Shown: positions 46,138 to 53,825 of the stretch, piece by piece
Numbering within the stretch: position 1 is the first letter of the stretch
How the letters are laid out: each line of letters opens with the position of its first letter
Assembly (NCBI GenBank): GCA_022842065.1
Contig: JALHQH010000034.1
Span: 29,802-93,801, forward strand
Direction of reading: 5' to 3'
Source of the DNA: Caldilineaceae bacterium
GTDB taxonomy: Bacteria > Chloroflexota > Anaerolineae > Caldilineales > Caldilineaceae
Length of the DNA stretch: 64,000 nucleotides
Made by a program: the position numbers and the translations under genes
The notes under the pieces: model-generated
Database searches by the model: none
What the model was told of the DNA's origin: nothing
The model's input: the letters and a program-made list of their open reading frames with translations, nothing else

Positions 46138-46211
46138 GCAGTGGACAGTCGGCAGTGGACCGTTACCGTCTACTGATTTACTGTCACTGATTTACTGTCC
46201 ACTGTCCACTA
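46138..46211. repeat. Inverted heptad/octad repeats
   Basis: Left units CAGTGGACAGT and CAGTGGAC; right units ACTGTCCACTGTCCACT, with CTGATTTACTGTCA copies between. Lies in the 333-bp gap before the third PhyH gene. Confidence 0.6.
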
Positions 46212-46244
46212 ATAACCTTAGAATCCTGTATAAATTCCGCGACT

Positions 46245-46274
46245 TTGTGGATGTTTTTCCATAATCCTTATGCT
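46245..46274 (+). promoter_or_regulatory. Weak candidate promoter for PhyH gene
   Basis: TTGTGG (46245-46250), 18-bp spacer, TATGCT (46269-46274), giving a leader of about 58 nt. Both hexamers deviate from consensus. Confidence 0.3.
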
Positions 46275-46339
46275 ATGCTGGTCGCCGTGTCGTCTGTATC
46301 TACTGGTTTATCTATTGGCAATGGGAGAGAAGAAATTTT

Positions 46340-47155
46340 ATGGAACCGCGTTATCCAACCCCCCTTGAAGATTTTATGTTCGACCTAAATGGCTATCTGA
46401 TCCTGCGCAATGCGGTTGAACCGGAATTGTTGGCAGAACTCAATGAGGCCTTTGATCATTTCCCGGAGCTACAGCAGGGTGAGTGGTGGGGCAATGCCCA
46501 GCGCCGCGATTACAACGGCGCAACGGGCTTTGAGTTGCACAATTGTGTGGAGGCGGGGCGTCCCTTTGAAAAGTTGATCGATCACCCTAGTTGGATTAAC
46601 TACCTGCGCCGTTACTGTGGCGAAGAGAACTCCTATGTCCAGGGACTCTTTATCGACGAATGCATTGCCTCGATTCGGCGTTCTGGCGGTCATCATCCCG
46701 TCCACTCGGGCGGTTACCAAGGTGCCTTGCGTGGCCGTTATCTCTACACCAATGAAGTCTTCCGCTGTGGGCAAATTAATATCATTGTCGCCATCACCGA
46801 TATCGGGCCTGAGGATGGGCCGACCATGGTGATCCCCGGCAGCCACAAGAGCAACTTTCCCCATCCCAACATGGGCAGTTACGCCAATCTGGATCGCATG
46901 GACAATCTGGATGGCGCGGTGCCGGTGCTCTTAAACAAGGGCGACGCCGTGCTCTTTGTCGATGGGATCATGCATGGCGGTGGCAGCCGCACTAGTGCCG
47001 AGGGCGAACGCCGCGTGACGATCTATCGTTATGGCGTTTCGTGGGCGGCGACGCGTTATGGCTATCAATACACCCAAGCGTTGCTCGACCGCTTAACGCC
47101 CGAACAGCGCAAGATCCTCCAGCCGATTGCCCCAAATCTCCCGCCCCAAGCGTAA
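46340..47155 (+). CDS. Phytanoyl-CoA dioxygenase (PhyH)-like protein
   Basis: 271 residues. The family fold is clear (FMFDLNGYLILRNAV; MVIPGSHKSNFPHP; IMHGGGSRTS). The distal His is H212. The first Fe-ligand motif is not a plain HxD: the region reads HHPVHSGG (H122), so the carboxylate ligand is unclear. It may use another acid or resemble the halogenase-like members that lack it. Downstream of the second ABC operon. Confidence 0.78.
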   Translation: MEPRYPTPLEDFMFDLNGYLILRNAVEPELLAELNEAFDHFPELQQGEWWGNAQRRDYNGATGFELHNCVEAGRPFEKLIDHPSWINYLRRYCGEENSYVQGLFIDECIASIRRSGGHHPVHSGGYQGALRGRYLYTNEVFRCGQINIIVAITDIGPEDGPTMVIPGSHKSNFPHPNMGSYANLDRMDNLDGAVPVLLNKGDAVLFVDGIMHGGGSRTSAEGERRVTIYRYGVSWAATRYGYQYTQALLDRLTPEQRKILQPIAPNLPPQA

Positions 47156-47167
47156 AAACACCCCGTG

Positions 47168-47205
47168 CAAACTCACCCGTGGCCGCGATGGTTTGGGTGA
47201 GTTTG
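47168..47205. terminator. Hairpin between convergent genes
   Basis: Perfect 11-bp stem CAAACTCACCC (47168-47178) and GGGTGAGTTTG (47195-47205), placed 13 nt after the PhyH stop and overlapping the last codons of the Crp-type gene. No T-run, so ending transcription both ways is inferred. Confidence 0.45.
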
Positions 47206-47781
47206 CCGGCCCAGCAGACAAAAGCGTTCGTGCTGCCCTTGCCCGACCACATTAAGCACCTCTCGGCGGCGCAATTCCTGTAAGATGCGGGTGACCGTGG
47301 TGCGTGTAGCCCCACTGGCCGCAGCCAACTGTTGATGGGTAAGCCGCACATCGATCAGCACCCCTTCAGGCTGCGCACACCCAAATTGTTCTGCCAATAA
47401 CTCAAGTAACCCCAGAATCCGATCAGTCAAATGGGGGCGTGCCTGCATTGCGGCCCACGCTTCTTGTTGCCAGAGGCGCCCCCGTAATTGCTCGGGTAAA
47501 TCGGGCCATTGGCGCGCCTCTTGCCAACTGATCGGCACCAGCACTACTTCCGTCTGCGCCTGTAGGTGGAGAAAACAGCTATCGGCCGGGTGGGGGATCA
47601 GTAGCTGCCCCGCGCCATGCAACCCCAAAAGGACCTCGGTGCCATCAGTGTGAATTACCATCTGGGCGACAATCCCCGCTTGAATCTGCAAGAGCTGATC
47701 CGGCATGGTGGGAATCAATGTGCCGCGGCGGTAGTGGCGGCTGCGGGGTGTGGGTTGTGGTTGCTCACGCAAAGCGTGCAT
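47173..47781 (-). CDS. Crp/Fnr family transcriptional regulator
   Basis: 202 residues from ATG 47781 (GGGAAGAG upstream). An N-terminal cyclic-nucleotide-type beta-roll (GTEVLLGLHGAGQLLIPH; FLHLQAQTEVVLVPIS) and a C-terminal winged helix (VRLTHQQLAAASGATRTTVTR; ILQELRRREVLNV). The Crp phosphate-cassette arginine pattern is not evident, so the effector need not be cAMP. No Cys cluster, so not a classic Fnr. Confidence 0.87.
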   Translation of the reverse strand: MHALREQPQPTPRSRHYRRGTLIPTMPDQLLQIQAGIVAQMVIHTDGTEVLLGLHGAGQLLIPHPADSCFLHLQAQTEVVLVPISWQEARQWPDLPEQLRGRLWQQEAWAAMQARPHLTDRILGLLELLAEQFGCAQPEGVLIDVRLTHQQLAAASGATRTTVTRILQELRRREVLNVVGQGQHERFCLLGRQTHPNHRGHG

Positions 47782-47811
47782 TGGGCTCTTCCCTGTTCTG
47801 AAAATAAGCCC

Positions 47812-47900
47812 ACCGCGAAGGTCGCGAAGCACGCAAAGTTGCGCAAAGAAAAACCTTTGTGCCCCTTTGCGCTCTTTGCGCTCTTCGCGTGCTTCGCGGT
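47812..47900. repeat. Imperfect inverted repeat of CTTTGCG-type units
   Basis: ACCGCGAAG (47812) pairs with CTTCGCGGT (47892-47900). Between them lie several units of CGCAAAG and CTTTGCG/CTCTTCGCG. Located upstream of the Crp-type gene. Confidence 0.65.
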
Positions 47901-47952
47901 AGAAAAATTTTCATCGTTATCGGTGCCACAGGCATGTTGCCTGATATAGAAA

Positions 47953-48032
47953 TGAGAATAAAGCTCGTTGATGCCAACCTATCATAATCGAGAATAATGT
48001 GAGGCCCAAGTTTTAAGTGAGATTTATTCTCA
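47953..48032. promoter_or_regulatory. Cluster of GAGAATAA-type sites, one a 15-bp palindrome
   Basis: TGAGAATAAAGCTCG (47953), CGAGAATAATGTGAG (47989) and TGAGATTTATTCTCA (48018-48032). The last is nearly the same as the box at 41479. They lie between the Crp-type gene and the membrane-protein gene. The cognate protein (Fur-type or Crp-type) is not known. Confidence 0.4.
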
Positions 48033-48180
48033 TTTGTCCGCTTGATGTGATTACGTCACCAAAACGCACGGTGATGCATTGCTCTCCATCTGTGAGGCAT
48101 CACTCCGCATGTTATGGCCCCATAATCGAGCTGTCAATGCAATGCCAACCAGCAACACAAATAGAAAGCGGATGTGAGAG

Positions 48181-48594
48181 ATGACAACAGCCGAACAGAT
48201 CCTGGTCTTGGGTGGGCTGATCAACCTGGTTTATGCCTTTGTGACGGGTTTTATGCTGGCGGTGATCCGGCAAAAGCAAGCGGTGGCCCCCAAATATCTC
48301 CTGTTTGCCCACACCGGGCCGCTAATGCAAGGAGCGCTGCTGTTGGGGTTAGTCTTTGCTGTGCAACTGGCAAATTTAGCGCTTTGGCTTGAAATCATGG
48401 CGGCACTCCTGCTCAGCGGCGGCGCACTTTTGCTGGCGATCAAGGATACCGTCAATTGGTGGCAAAACATCGGCGATGAATTTGGCGAGAAACCGGTTTT
48501 GGGGCTAGCATTGGGAACCGTGGCGGTGCTCGCCTCTACTGCCGGCTTGCTGCTGCTGCTGGTTGGCGTCATCGCCGGGGTTGATTGGCCGTAA
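48181..48594 (+). CDS. Small four-helix membrane protein, unknown function
   Basis: 137 residues, ATG after GTGAGAG. Four predicted membrane helices; conserved-looking AHTGPLMQGALLLG in helix 2 and a NWWQNIGDEF loop. The size and helix layout recall hydroxylaminobenzene mutase/styrene-oxide isomerase-like proteins, but similarity is too weak to assign. The upstream operator cluster may control it. Confidence 0.7.
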   Translation: MTTAEQILVLGGLINLVYAFVTGFMLAVIRQKQAVAPKYLLFAHTGPLMQGALLLGLVFAVQLANLALWLEIMAALLLSGGALLLAIKDTVNWWQNIGDEFGEKPVLGLALGTVAVLASTAGLLLLLVGVIAGVDWP

Positions 48595-48633
48595 GCAATT
48601 TGCAAAATTTGTAAGTTTTAATTTGATAAAACG

Positions 48634-50031
48634 ATGCCGAATCAATTATTTGCCCACCCTTATCGCCGTGCCTGCCTGTTGGGGGCAGTGCTGTTTGGTC
48701 TGGTCAGCACGCTGTTGTTGCGTGCGCTGCATAGCGCCGCGGCCCCGCCGCTTGTCACGGCAGTAACACGCCACGCTGTTGCCCAGCGGCTCATGCCCGC
48801 GGAATTGCACTACCGGGGCGCGTTCGCCTACCCAGCGGGCGATGAATGGGCCTACAGCGGTCACGCCCTGGCCTATTATGGGGGCGGTGATGGGGCCGGC
48901 CCGGCGGATGGCTACCCAGGTTCGCTTTATGCGGTTGGTCATGCCCAAGTACAGTTGGTCGGCGAGCTTGCGATCCCCGCGCCAGTGATCACCGATCGAC
49001 TGGAAGCCCTGCCCCGCGCAACGATTTTGCAGCCACTGGCGGACATTACCGGCGGTTGGCTACACAACTGTACCTATGACGAGGGCTGTGAATATAGCGA
49101 GGTCGCTGGACTGGCTTACTTGGCGAATGTCGACAAACTCGCCTGGAATTTGCGCGATTGGTACAACGTGGATGGCGACGATCAAGATTCACTGGGGTGG
49201 AGTGACCGCGATTTCGGGAATGCGGTCGGGGTTTGGCACATTGGGCCGCGTGGTGATGCCGTTTTCCACAACGCACGAACGAGCAACTATCTCTTCACGG
49301 CACCGCTTGATTTTGCGGTAACACAGCTCGAGGGCAAATGGTTAATCGCCGGCAATACCCGCCCTGCGGGTGCCTTTGGCGGCTCGCAAGGGCCAACCCT
49401 TTATGCCACTGCCCCGTGGGTCGAGGGTAACCCACCCCTCTCCGGCCAGGATCTGGCGGCACTGGCGCTGCTCTACTACCCGCCCATTGCTGGCTGTGTG
49501 GAAAGCCCCGATGCGACTGGCTGTCACTATCCCGGCTATCGCGCCGCCGATGATTGGGGTGGTGGGGCGTGGATCGCAGTGGACGGCAAAAGCGCAGTGG
49601 TCTTAATGGGACGCAAAGGGCTGGGCGCAAGCTGTTATGGCATCCCCGGCGAAGCGTGTCAACCCTCGCGTTGTACCACCGACAAAGGCTGGCACGCCGA
49701 TCCCTACGAACCCCAACTGCTCTTCTATGATCCGGTCGAGCTCGCCGCGGTCGCCGCCGGGGAACGCGAGCCATGGACGGTGCTGCCCTATACCATCTAT
49801 CGCCCAACAGCAGCGTTATTCAACCCCGACTGCGGCATCCTCAACGCGGTGGCCTACGATGCCACCCATGGCTTGATCTACGCCACCGAAAGCCTCGCCG
49901 GCCCCTTTGGTGAGACGGTGGTTCACGTGTGGGCGGTCGAGCCTGACGACAGCGTCACGCCCACCCTTACGCCGGTCCCGACTGCAACTGCCGCACACCG
50001 TTCCCTGTTGCCGTGGGTGGCGGGGGAGTGA
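48634..50031 (+). CDS. Large secreted protein of unknown function with Chloroflexota-type C-terminal tail
   Basis: 465 residues. N-terminal signal-type helix (CLLGAVLFGLVSTLLLRAL). The mature part is rich in Trp, Tyr and Asp with several Cys (WLHNCTYDEGCEYSEVAG; ASCYGIPGEACQPSRC) and repeated strands such as LIYATESLAGPFGETVVHVW, suggesting an extracellular beta-propeller-like fold. It ends with a Thr/Pro linker (TPTLTPVPTATAA) and HRSLLPWVAGE, which resembles the LP-type tails of exported Chloroflexota proteins (inference). No enzyme motif recognised. No clear ribosome site. Confidence 0.78.
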   Translation: MPNQLFAHPYRRACLLGAVLFGLVSTLLLRALHSAAAPPLVTAVTRHAVAQRLMPAELHYRGAFAYPAGDEWAYSGHALAYYGGGDGAGPADGYPGSLYAVGHAQVQLVGELAIPAPVITDRLEALPRATILQPLADITGGWLHNCTYDEGCEYSEVAGLAYLANVDKLAWNLRDWYNVDGDDQDSLGWSDRDFGNAVGVWHIGPRGDAVFHNARTSNYLFTAPLDFAVTQLEGKWLIAGNTRPAGAFGGSQGPTLYATAPWVEGNPPLSGQDLAALALLYYPPIAGCVESPDATGCHYPGYRAADDWGGGAWIAVDGKSAVVLMGRKGLGASCYGIPGEACQPSRCTTDKGWHADPYEPQLLFYDPVELAAVAAGEREPWTVLPYTIYRPTAALFNPDCGILNAVAYDATHGLIYATESLAGPFGETVVHVWAVEPDDSVTPTLTPVPTATAAHRSLLPWVAGE

Positions 50032-50112
50032 GGGGGACAGCCGGTGTTGGATGCATACATGATTCATGTTACACTATCATCAGTAATGTGCTGCGATTAA
50101 TGGGAGGTGAGT

Positions 50113-50427
50113 TTGGCAGAATTAGACTATCAACAATGGTGGGAGTACCATATTCGCGTCGCCCGTGGCGAACCACTTAATGCCGAAGAACAGGCGTTAT
50201 ATCAAGCAGGCGTCGATGTGCTTGATCGTGAAGAGGCGGAACAGTTGCAACTGGCTACCTTGGCCAATCTACGCCAGTTGCGTCAACAGATTCAGCAGAT
50301 GACACAAACCATTCAAGGTCTGACGCAACGGAGCAAACAGCTCGACCAACAGATTGCATCAGTGGAGCAGACTTATCAACAGCTAACCGGCTATTCGTTG
50401 CTGACGGATGCACATGTCCCATTCTAA
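50113..50427 (+). CDS. Short coiled-coil protein paired with an HNH endonuclease gene
   Basis: 104 residues from TTG 50113 (GGAGG 5 nt upstream). N-terminal WWEYHIRVARGEPLNAEEQ, then a long heptad region (LANLRQLRQQIQQMTQTI) predicted to form a coiled coil. The end overlaps the HNH start by 20 bp, so the two are translated together. Function unknown; it may bind the nuclease. Confidence 0.7.
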   Translation: MAELDYQQWWEYHIRVARGEPLNAEEQALYQAGVDVLDREEAEQLQLATLANLRQLRQQIQQMTQTIQGLTQRSKQLDQQIASVEQTYQQLTGYSLLTDAHVPF

Positions 50428-50704
50428 ACTAGAAGTCGTTCGGCGGCTCTATCGATATACTTGTGGTTATTGCGGCATTACTGAGACTGACGCTGGCAGC
50501 GAAATGACTGTTGATCACTTCATGCCACGCGCCGTTGGCGGCAGTGATGAACTGGATAATTTGGTCTATGCTTGCTGGAAGTGCAACCAATTCAAGCATG
50601 ACTACTGGCCCACCGCAGATGATCTGGCCCATGAACGCCGCATTCTGCATCCACTACTTGATGATGTTGTCGCCCACCTTTACCTCAATGAACAAACCGG
50701 GTAA
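50408..50704 (+). CDS. HNH endonuclease, apparently shortened by a stop codon
   Basis: 98 residues from ATG 50408 (or ATG 50414). HNH/zinc elements CGYC, VDHFMPRAVGGSDELDN and CWKCNQFK are all present, so the catalytic core is intact. The frame stops with TAA at 50702-50704 and continues open at once (next entry), so the protein probably once had a C-terminal extension. HNH nucleases of this type cut DNA with one metal ion. Confidence 0.8.
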   Translation: MHMSHSKLEVVRRLYRYTCGYCGITETDAGSEMTVDHFMPRAVGGSDELDNLVYACWKCNQFKHDYWPTADDLAHERRILHPLLDDVVAHLYLNEQTG

Positions 50705-50929
50705 ATGCAAGCGTTAACCGCAACCGGTCATTTTCACATTACCACTCTACGGCTAAACCGTCCCCAGCTAGTAAAATCCCGTTTCAGTCGGCAGCTACAA
50801 CAGATGATACAAGAGAAGCAACATCTGTTACAGGCACAAATTGACGAGTTGCAGAAGACGATCAGCGCTCAAGAGCGGTATCTGGCCGTTTTGCAGGCAC
50901 AGATTGATGAGTTACGGTCCGGTCAGTAA
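50705..50929 (+). pseudogene. Severed C-terminal extension of the HNH gene
   Basis: Same frame as the HNH gene, immediately after its TAA. HFHITTLRLNRPQLVKSRF followed by a coiled coil (LLQAQIDELQKTISAQERY). The ATG right after the stop could allow reinitiation, giving a 74-residue peptide. A single AAA to TAA change would explain the split. Confidence 0.55.
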
Positions 50930-50976
50930 TAAAATTCTCGCGCCTCTTCGAGATAACTCCACTTGGTGCGGGCTTT

Positions 50977-51816
50977 CTATGCCCTCGCCAGCGTAAACAC
51001 TGTAATCTCCGGGCGCACATTAAAGCGCACCTGCCGGAGATTGCCCAGCCCGCGGTTGATGTAGAGCGTACGGCCGCCATCCAGATCAAAAGTCCCGGCG
51101 GTGTAACGCTTGTTGCGCACGGGCAATAGGGGCGGCGGCAAAAAGGGCGGCTTGACCTGCCCACCGTGCGTGTGACCCGCCAGGATCCAGCCCCGGTAGT
51201 TCTGCCAGACCGGGAGATCGACGGCATCTGGGTTGTGACAGAGCACAATCGTGGGCGCGGCGGGATCCAGCGTCGTGACAAAGCCAGGGTTAAAGTTGGG
51301 ACTCCAGTAATCGTCCAGCCCCGCCAACTGCAAACCACTGAACGTCGCCACCGCGTTGCGCAACACCCCAATATCGTGCGCCGCCAACAACGCCACGATG
51401 CGATCCGCGACTTCCATCTGCGCCCAGTCGTGCCCATAGTCATGGTTGCCAAGCACCGCGACTGTGCCCAGCGTCCCATGCACGGCGTCACGAAGCAGTT
51501 CTGCCAACTGGTCAAGCTGCTCCGCGGTGTCGTGCGTGACAAAGTCCCCCGTATAGACGACGAAATCCGGCTTGGTTGCAGCTAGCCGCTGCAGCGCGCC
51601 GATCTGGTAGCGCCAGTCGCTCCGATTGCCAATGTGCAGATCGCTCAATTGCGCGACGGTGCGGCCGACCAACGCCGGTGGCAGGTTGTGAACCGGCATT
51701 GATCGCTGCGTAGTCTGCACCCAGCGCGGCTCGACCTGCCAACTGTAGAGGCCGGTGGCCACGGCCGCGCCGATGAGACCACCAGCGCCTTGTAGGAAAC
51801 GCCGCCGGCTGATCAA
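50977..51816 (-). CDS. Tat-exported metallophosphoesterase
   Basis: 279 residues from TTG 51816, which overlaps the DsrE-like stop (TTGA); the frame is open further upstream through unrelated coding. Tat signal ISRRRFLQGAGGLIGAAVA. Calcineurin-like motifs in order: SDLHIG, YTGDFVTHD, LGNHDYGHDWA, AGHTHGGQVKPP. Hydrolyses phosphoesters outside the membrane or anchored to it; related YkuE-type enzymes act on UDP-linked or lipid phosphates. Confidence 0.9.
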   Translation of the reverse strand: MISRRRFLQGAGGLIGAAVATGLYSWQVEPRWVQTTQRSMPVHNLPPALVGRTVAQLSDLHIGNRSDWRYQIGALQRLAATKPDFVVYTGDFVTHDTAEQLDQLAELLRDAVHGTLGTVAVLGNHDYGHDWAQMEVADRIVALLAAHDIGVLRNAVATFSGLQLAGLDDYWSPNFNPGFVTTLDPAAPTIVLCHNPDAVDLPVWQNYRGWILAGHTHGGQVKPPFLPPPLLPVRNKRYTAGTFDLDGGRTLYINRGLGNLRQVRFNVRPEITVFTLARA

Positions 51817-52019
51817 AGCGTAATCACCTGGCCGGGCGGGCTGCCGGCCAGCCGCTCGCCGATCGGGTTGCCCTGGCTGAGCAACAGCGTGTCGTCGGCA
51901 AAAAAGCACATGCCCACCACATCGACGCCGTGGGTGCCGGCCGCCAACTGCGACAGGATCCTCTGGCCGAGCTTGTAACTCGCCGTGAGCGGCAGGGCAA
52001 AAATATAGGCAACGTTCAT
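51813..52019 (-). CDS. Small DsrE-like protein
   Basis: 68 residues from ATG 52019. The sequence NVAYIFALPLTASYKLGQRIL and GVDVVGMCFFADDTLLLSQG, with a single Cys, recalls the DsrE/SaoD group of sulfur-relay-like proteins, but it is short and I cannot confirm the family. Translationally coupled to the phosphoesterase. The ribosome site is weak. Confidence 0.55.
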   Translation of the reverse strand: MNVAYIFALPLTASYKLGQRILSQLAAGTHGVDVVGMCFFADDTLLLSQGNPIGERLAGSPPGQVITL

Positions 52020-52134
52020 CGGTTCGCGCTCGCTTTCGCTCACTCGTGGCGAGACGCCGACCGCCCCACCCCCGCTGATTATGCCCGAAGATGGGCCAGA
52101 GACAAAGAACGAAGTAGCGTGGGGTCAACATGCA

Positions 52135-52275
52135 AACACAGAGGACGCAGAGGGTACGGCGCACACAGAGTCTGGTTGCGTTGGTGCCAATCGCATGAAC
52201 CGCACGCAGAGCTGGTGAAATTCTCTAATTGCTCTGTGCTCTCTTTGTGCGCCGTACCCTCTGTGCTCTCTGTGT
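52135..52275. repeat. 36-bp imperfect hairpin with long loop
   Basis: Arms 52135-52170 and 52240-52275 (32 of 36 pair; core AGAGGGTACGGCGCAC), loop 69 nt, built of ACACAGAG/GCACAGAG units. It starts 25 bp before the subtilase stop region on the other side and separates the DsrE-like gene from the subtilase. Confidence 0.75.
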
Positions 52276-52300
52276 TGTTGGTCTGGCTTTCCTTCTGATC

Positions 52301-53554
52301 CTATTCCTGTGGCGCAGTGACCAGCCCTTCGCCGATATCCAGGTAACTCGCCTCAGGTAGGCGGTCTCGCTTGGTGTTGCCACGCACCTGGGCGCTGAGG
52401 GTATCGCAGTTGACCAGGCCATTGCGCTGGAGTTGACGTTCGGCCCAGTGCGCGGCGATGCCGGCGACATGGGGGCTGGCCATGCTCGTGCCGGCCATAA
52501 AGCGGTAGCCGCCGCCGGCCTGCGCCGAGTAGATGCCATAACCCGGCGCGGCCAGCGCGGCGCGACTGTTGGAGAAGGGCGCTACCGTCAGCGCGGTGTG
52601 GGGCGCGCCGCGGCTCCGCAAGGCGGCGACCGCGACCACACCATCGGCCGCGGCCGGCGGCGAGACCTCAATGACGTGTGTGGGATCCTGCTGCCGACGG
52701 CTCTCGTTGCCCGCCGCGGCGATCAGCAGCGCGCCCGTGCCGCCGCCGGCCCCGGCCTGCAACAGCCCGACCAGCCGGTCAAAGAAGCGTACGTTGTCGC
52801 GATAGCGCGCCAGCGCCCACGAGGTCGCGAGATCCACAGCCAGCCCCTGCGCCGTCCACTGTTGGACCAGCCCCGGAAAGTCAAAGCCGAGCGAGAGGTT
52901 GATGATCTGAGCGCCGCCGGCCACCGCCCATTGGATCGCGGCGACCAGATCCTGTGTGGACGCCGAATGCTGTTGGCCCAGCACCTTGCCGATAAGGGCG
53001 CGGCGCACCCCCGGTGCCACCGCATAGCGCACGCCTTGCCCCGTCTGCCCAAAGATCGTGCCGGCGACATGGGTGCCGTGGCCGTCCCGGTCGCCGTTGC
53101 CCTCGCCGGTGAAATCCTGTTGGATCAACTCAATGCCACGGAAGGCCTCGTGACCAGCGTCGATGCCCGTGTCGAGCACCGCCACCGTGACGCCGTGCCC
53201 CACATACGGGCTTTGCAACGCGCCGGTGACCAGGACCCCCCACGTCGCGCCGTGGATCGGCGCTGGGCGGGCGGGATCGTCGCCGCCGCCCGCAGCCGGC
53301 GAGGGCGATACCTCAATGGGCGCGATCAGGCGCAACGGCATCGGCTGCGCCACCGCCGCCACCTGCGGGTCGCGGCGCGCCGCCCACAGCTCGCGCGGGT
53401 TGAGTTCGGCGGTCTGCACTTCCACCGTCGGCGGTTCCAGACTTTCCAGCCCCTTGCTTGGGCCGGGGCCGCGCATAAGCGGGTCGGTCAGCGGGTCGAA
53501 TGCTGTGCCTGTCGCCGGGCTGACGCGCAGGATGAGATAGGGTTCGGTGGGCAA
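52301..53554 (-). CDS. Subtilase (peptidase S8), no export signal
   Basis: 417 residues from TTG 53554 (GAGGAG 9 nt upstream); the longer frame lacks signals. The catalytic triad is intact: D128 in VLDTGID, H159 in DGHGTHVAG, S357 in GTSMASPHVAG, oxyanion N283 in AAAGNES. An N-terminal stretch of about 100 residues may be a propeptide or binding domain. With no signal peptide it probably acts in the cytoplasm. It lies downstream of a CHAT-peptidase/NTPase locus on the same strand, so it may be an effector or a substrate of that system (inference). Confidence 0.9.
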   Translation of the reverse strand: MPTEPYLILRVSPATGTAFDPLTDPLMRGPGPSKGLESLEPPTVEVQTAELNPRELWAARRDPQVAAVAQPMPLRLIAPIEVSPSPAAGGGDDPARPAPIHGATWGVLVTGALQSPYVGHGVTVAVLDTGIDAGHEAFRGIELIQQDFTGEGNGDRDGHGTHVAGTIFGQTGQGVRYAVAPGVRRALIGKVLGQQHSASTQDLVAAIQWAVAGGAQIINLSLGFDFPGLVQQWTAQGLAVDLATSWALARYRDNVRFFDRLVGLLQAGAGGGTGALLIAAAGNESRRQQDPTHVIEVSPPAAADGVVAVAALRSRGAPHTALTVAPFSNSRAALAAPGYGIYSAQAGGGYRFMAGTSMASPHVAGIAAHWAERQLQRNGLVNCDTLSAQVRGNTKRDRLPEASYLDIGEGLVTAPQE

Positions 53555-53825
53555 GGGGTTGTTCTCCTCGTAGTGAAACGAAAGTTTGTAATCGCAAAAT
53601 CGTGTAGGGGCAGCCGCTTGCCGGTGCCCAGGGGCGACCGCAAGGGTCGGTTGCCTTCTAGGCACCTACCATTGCCGACCATCGGGTTCAGTTGCCTTTA
53701 CATGCGGCACGCCGACCGCCGCGTGCCGGTCGCGTAGCGAAGGCAAAGCGACCCTCCTTCACCATCCAGCGTAGGCTGAGCAGGTGCTCTCAGGGCGCGA
53801 AGCCACTGCGCCCCCCACTTCAACG

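Noticed and set aside
47173..47781. Fnr-type oxygen sensor
   Set aside because: The N-terminal cysteine cluster needed for an iron-sulfur centre is absent.
51817..52164. N-terminal extension of the metallophosphoesterase
   Set aside because: The extra open frame overlaps the DsrE-like gene and a repeat, is Arg/Gly-rich, and would bury the Tat signal.
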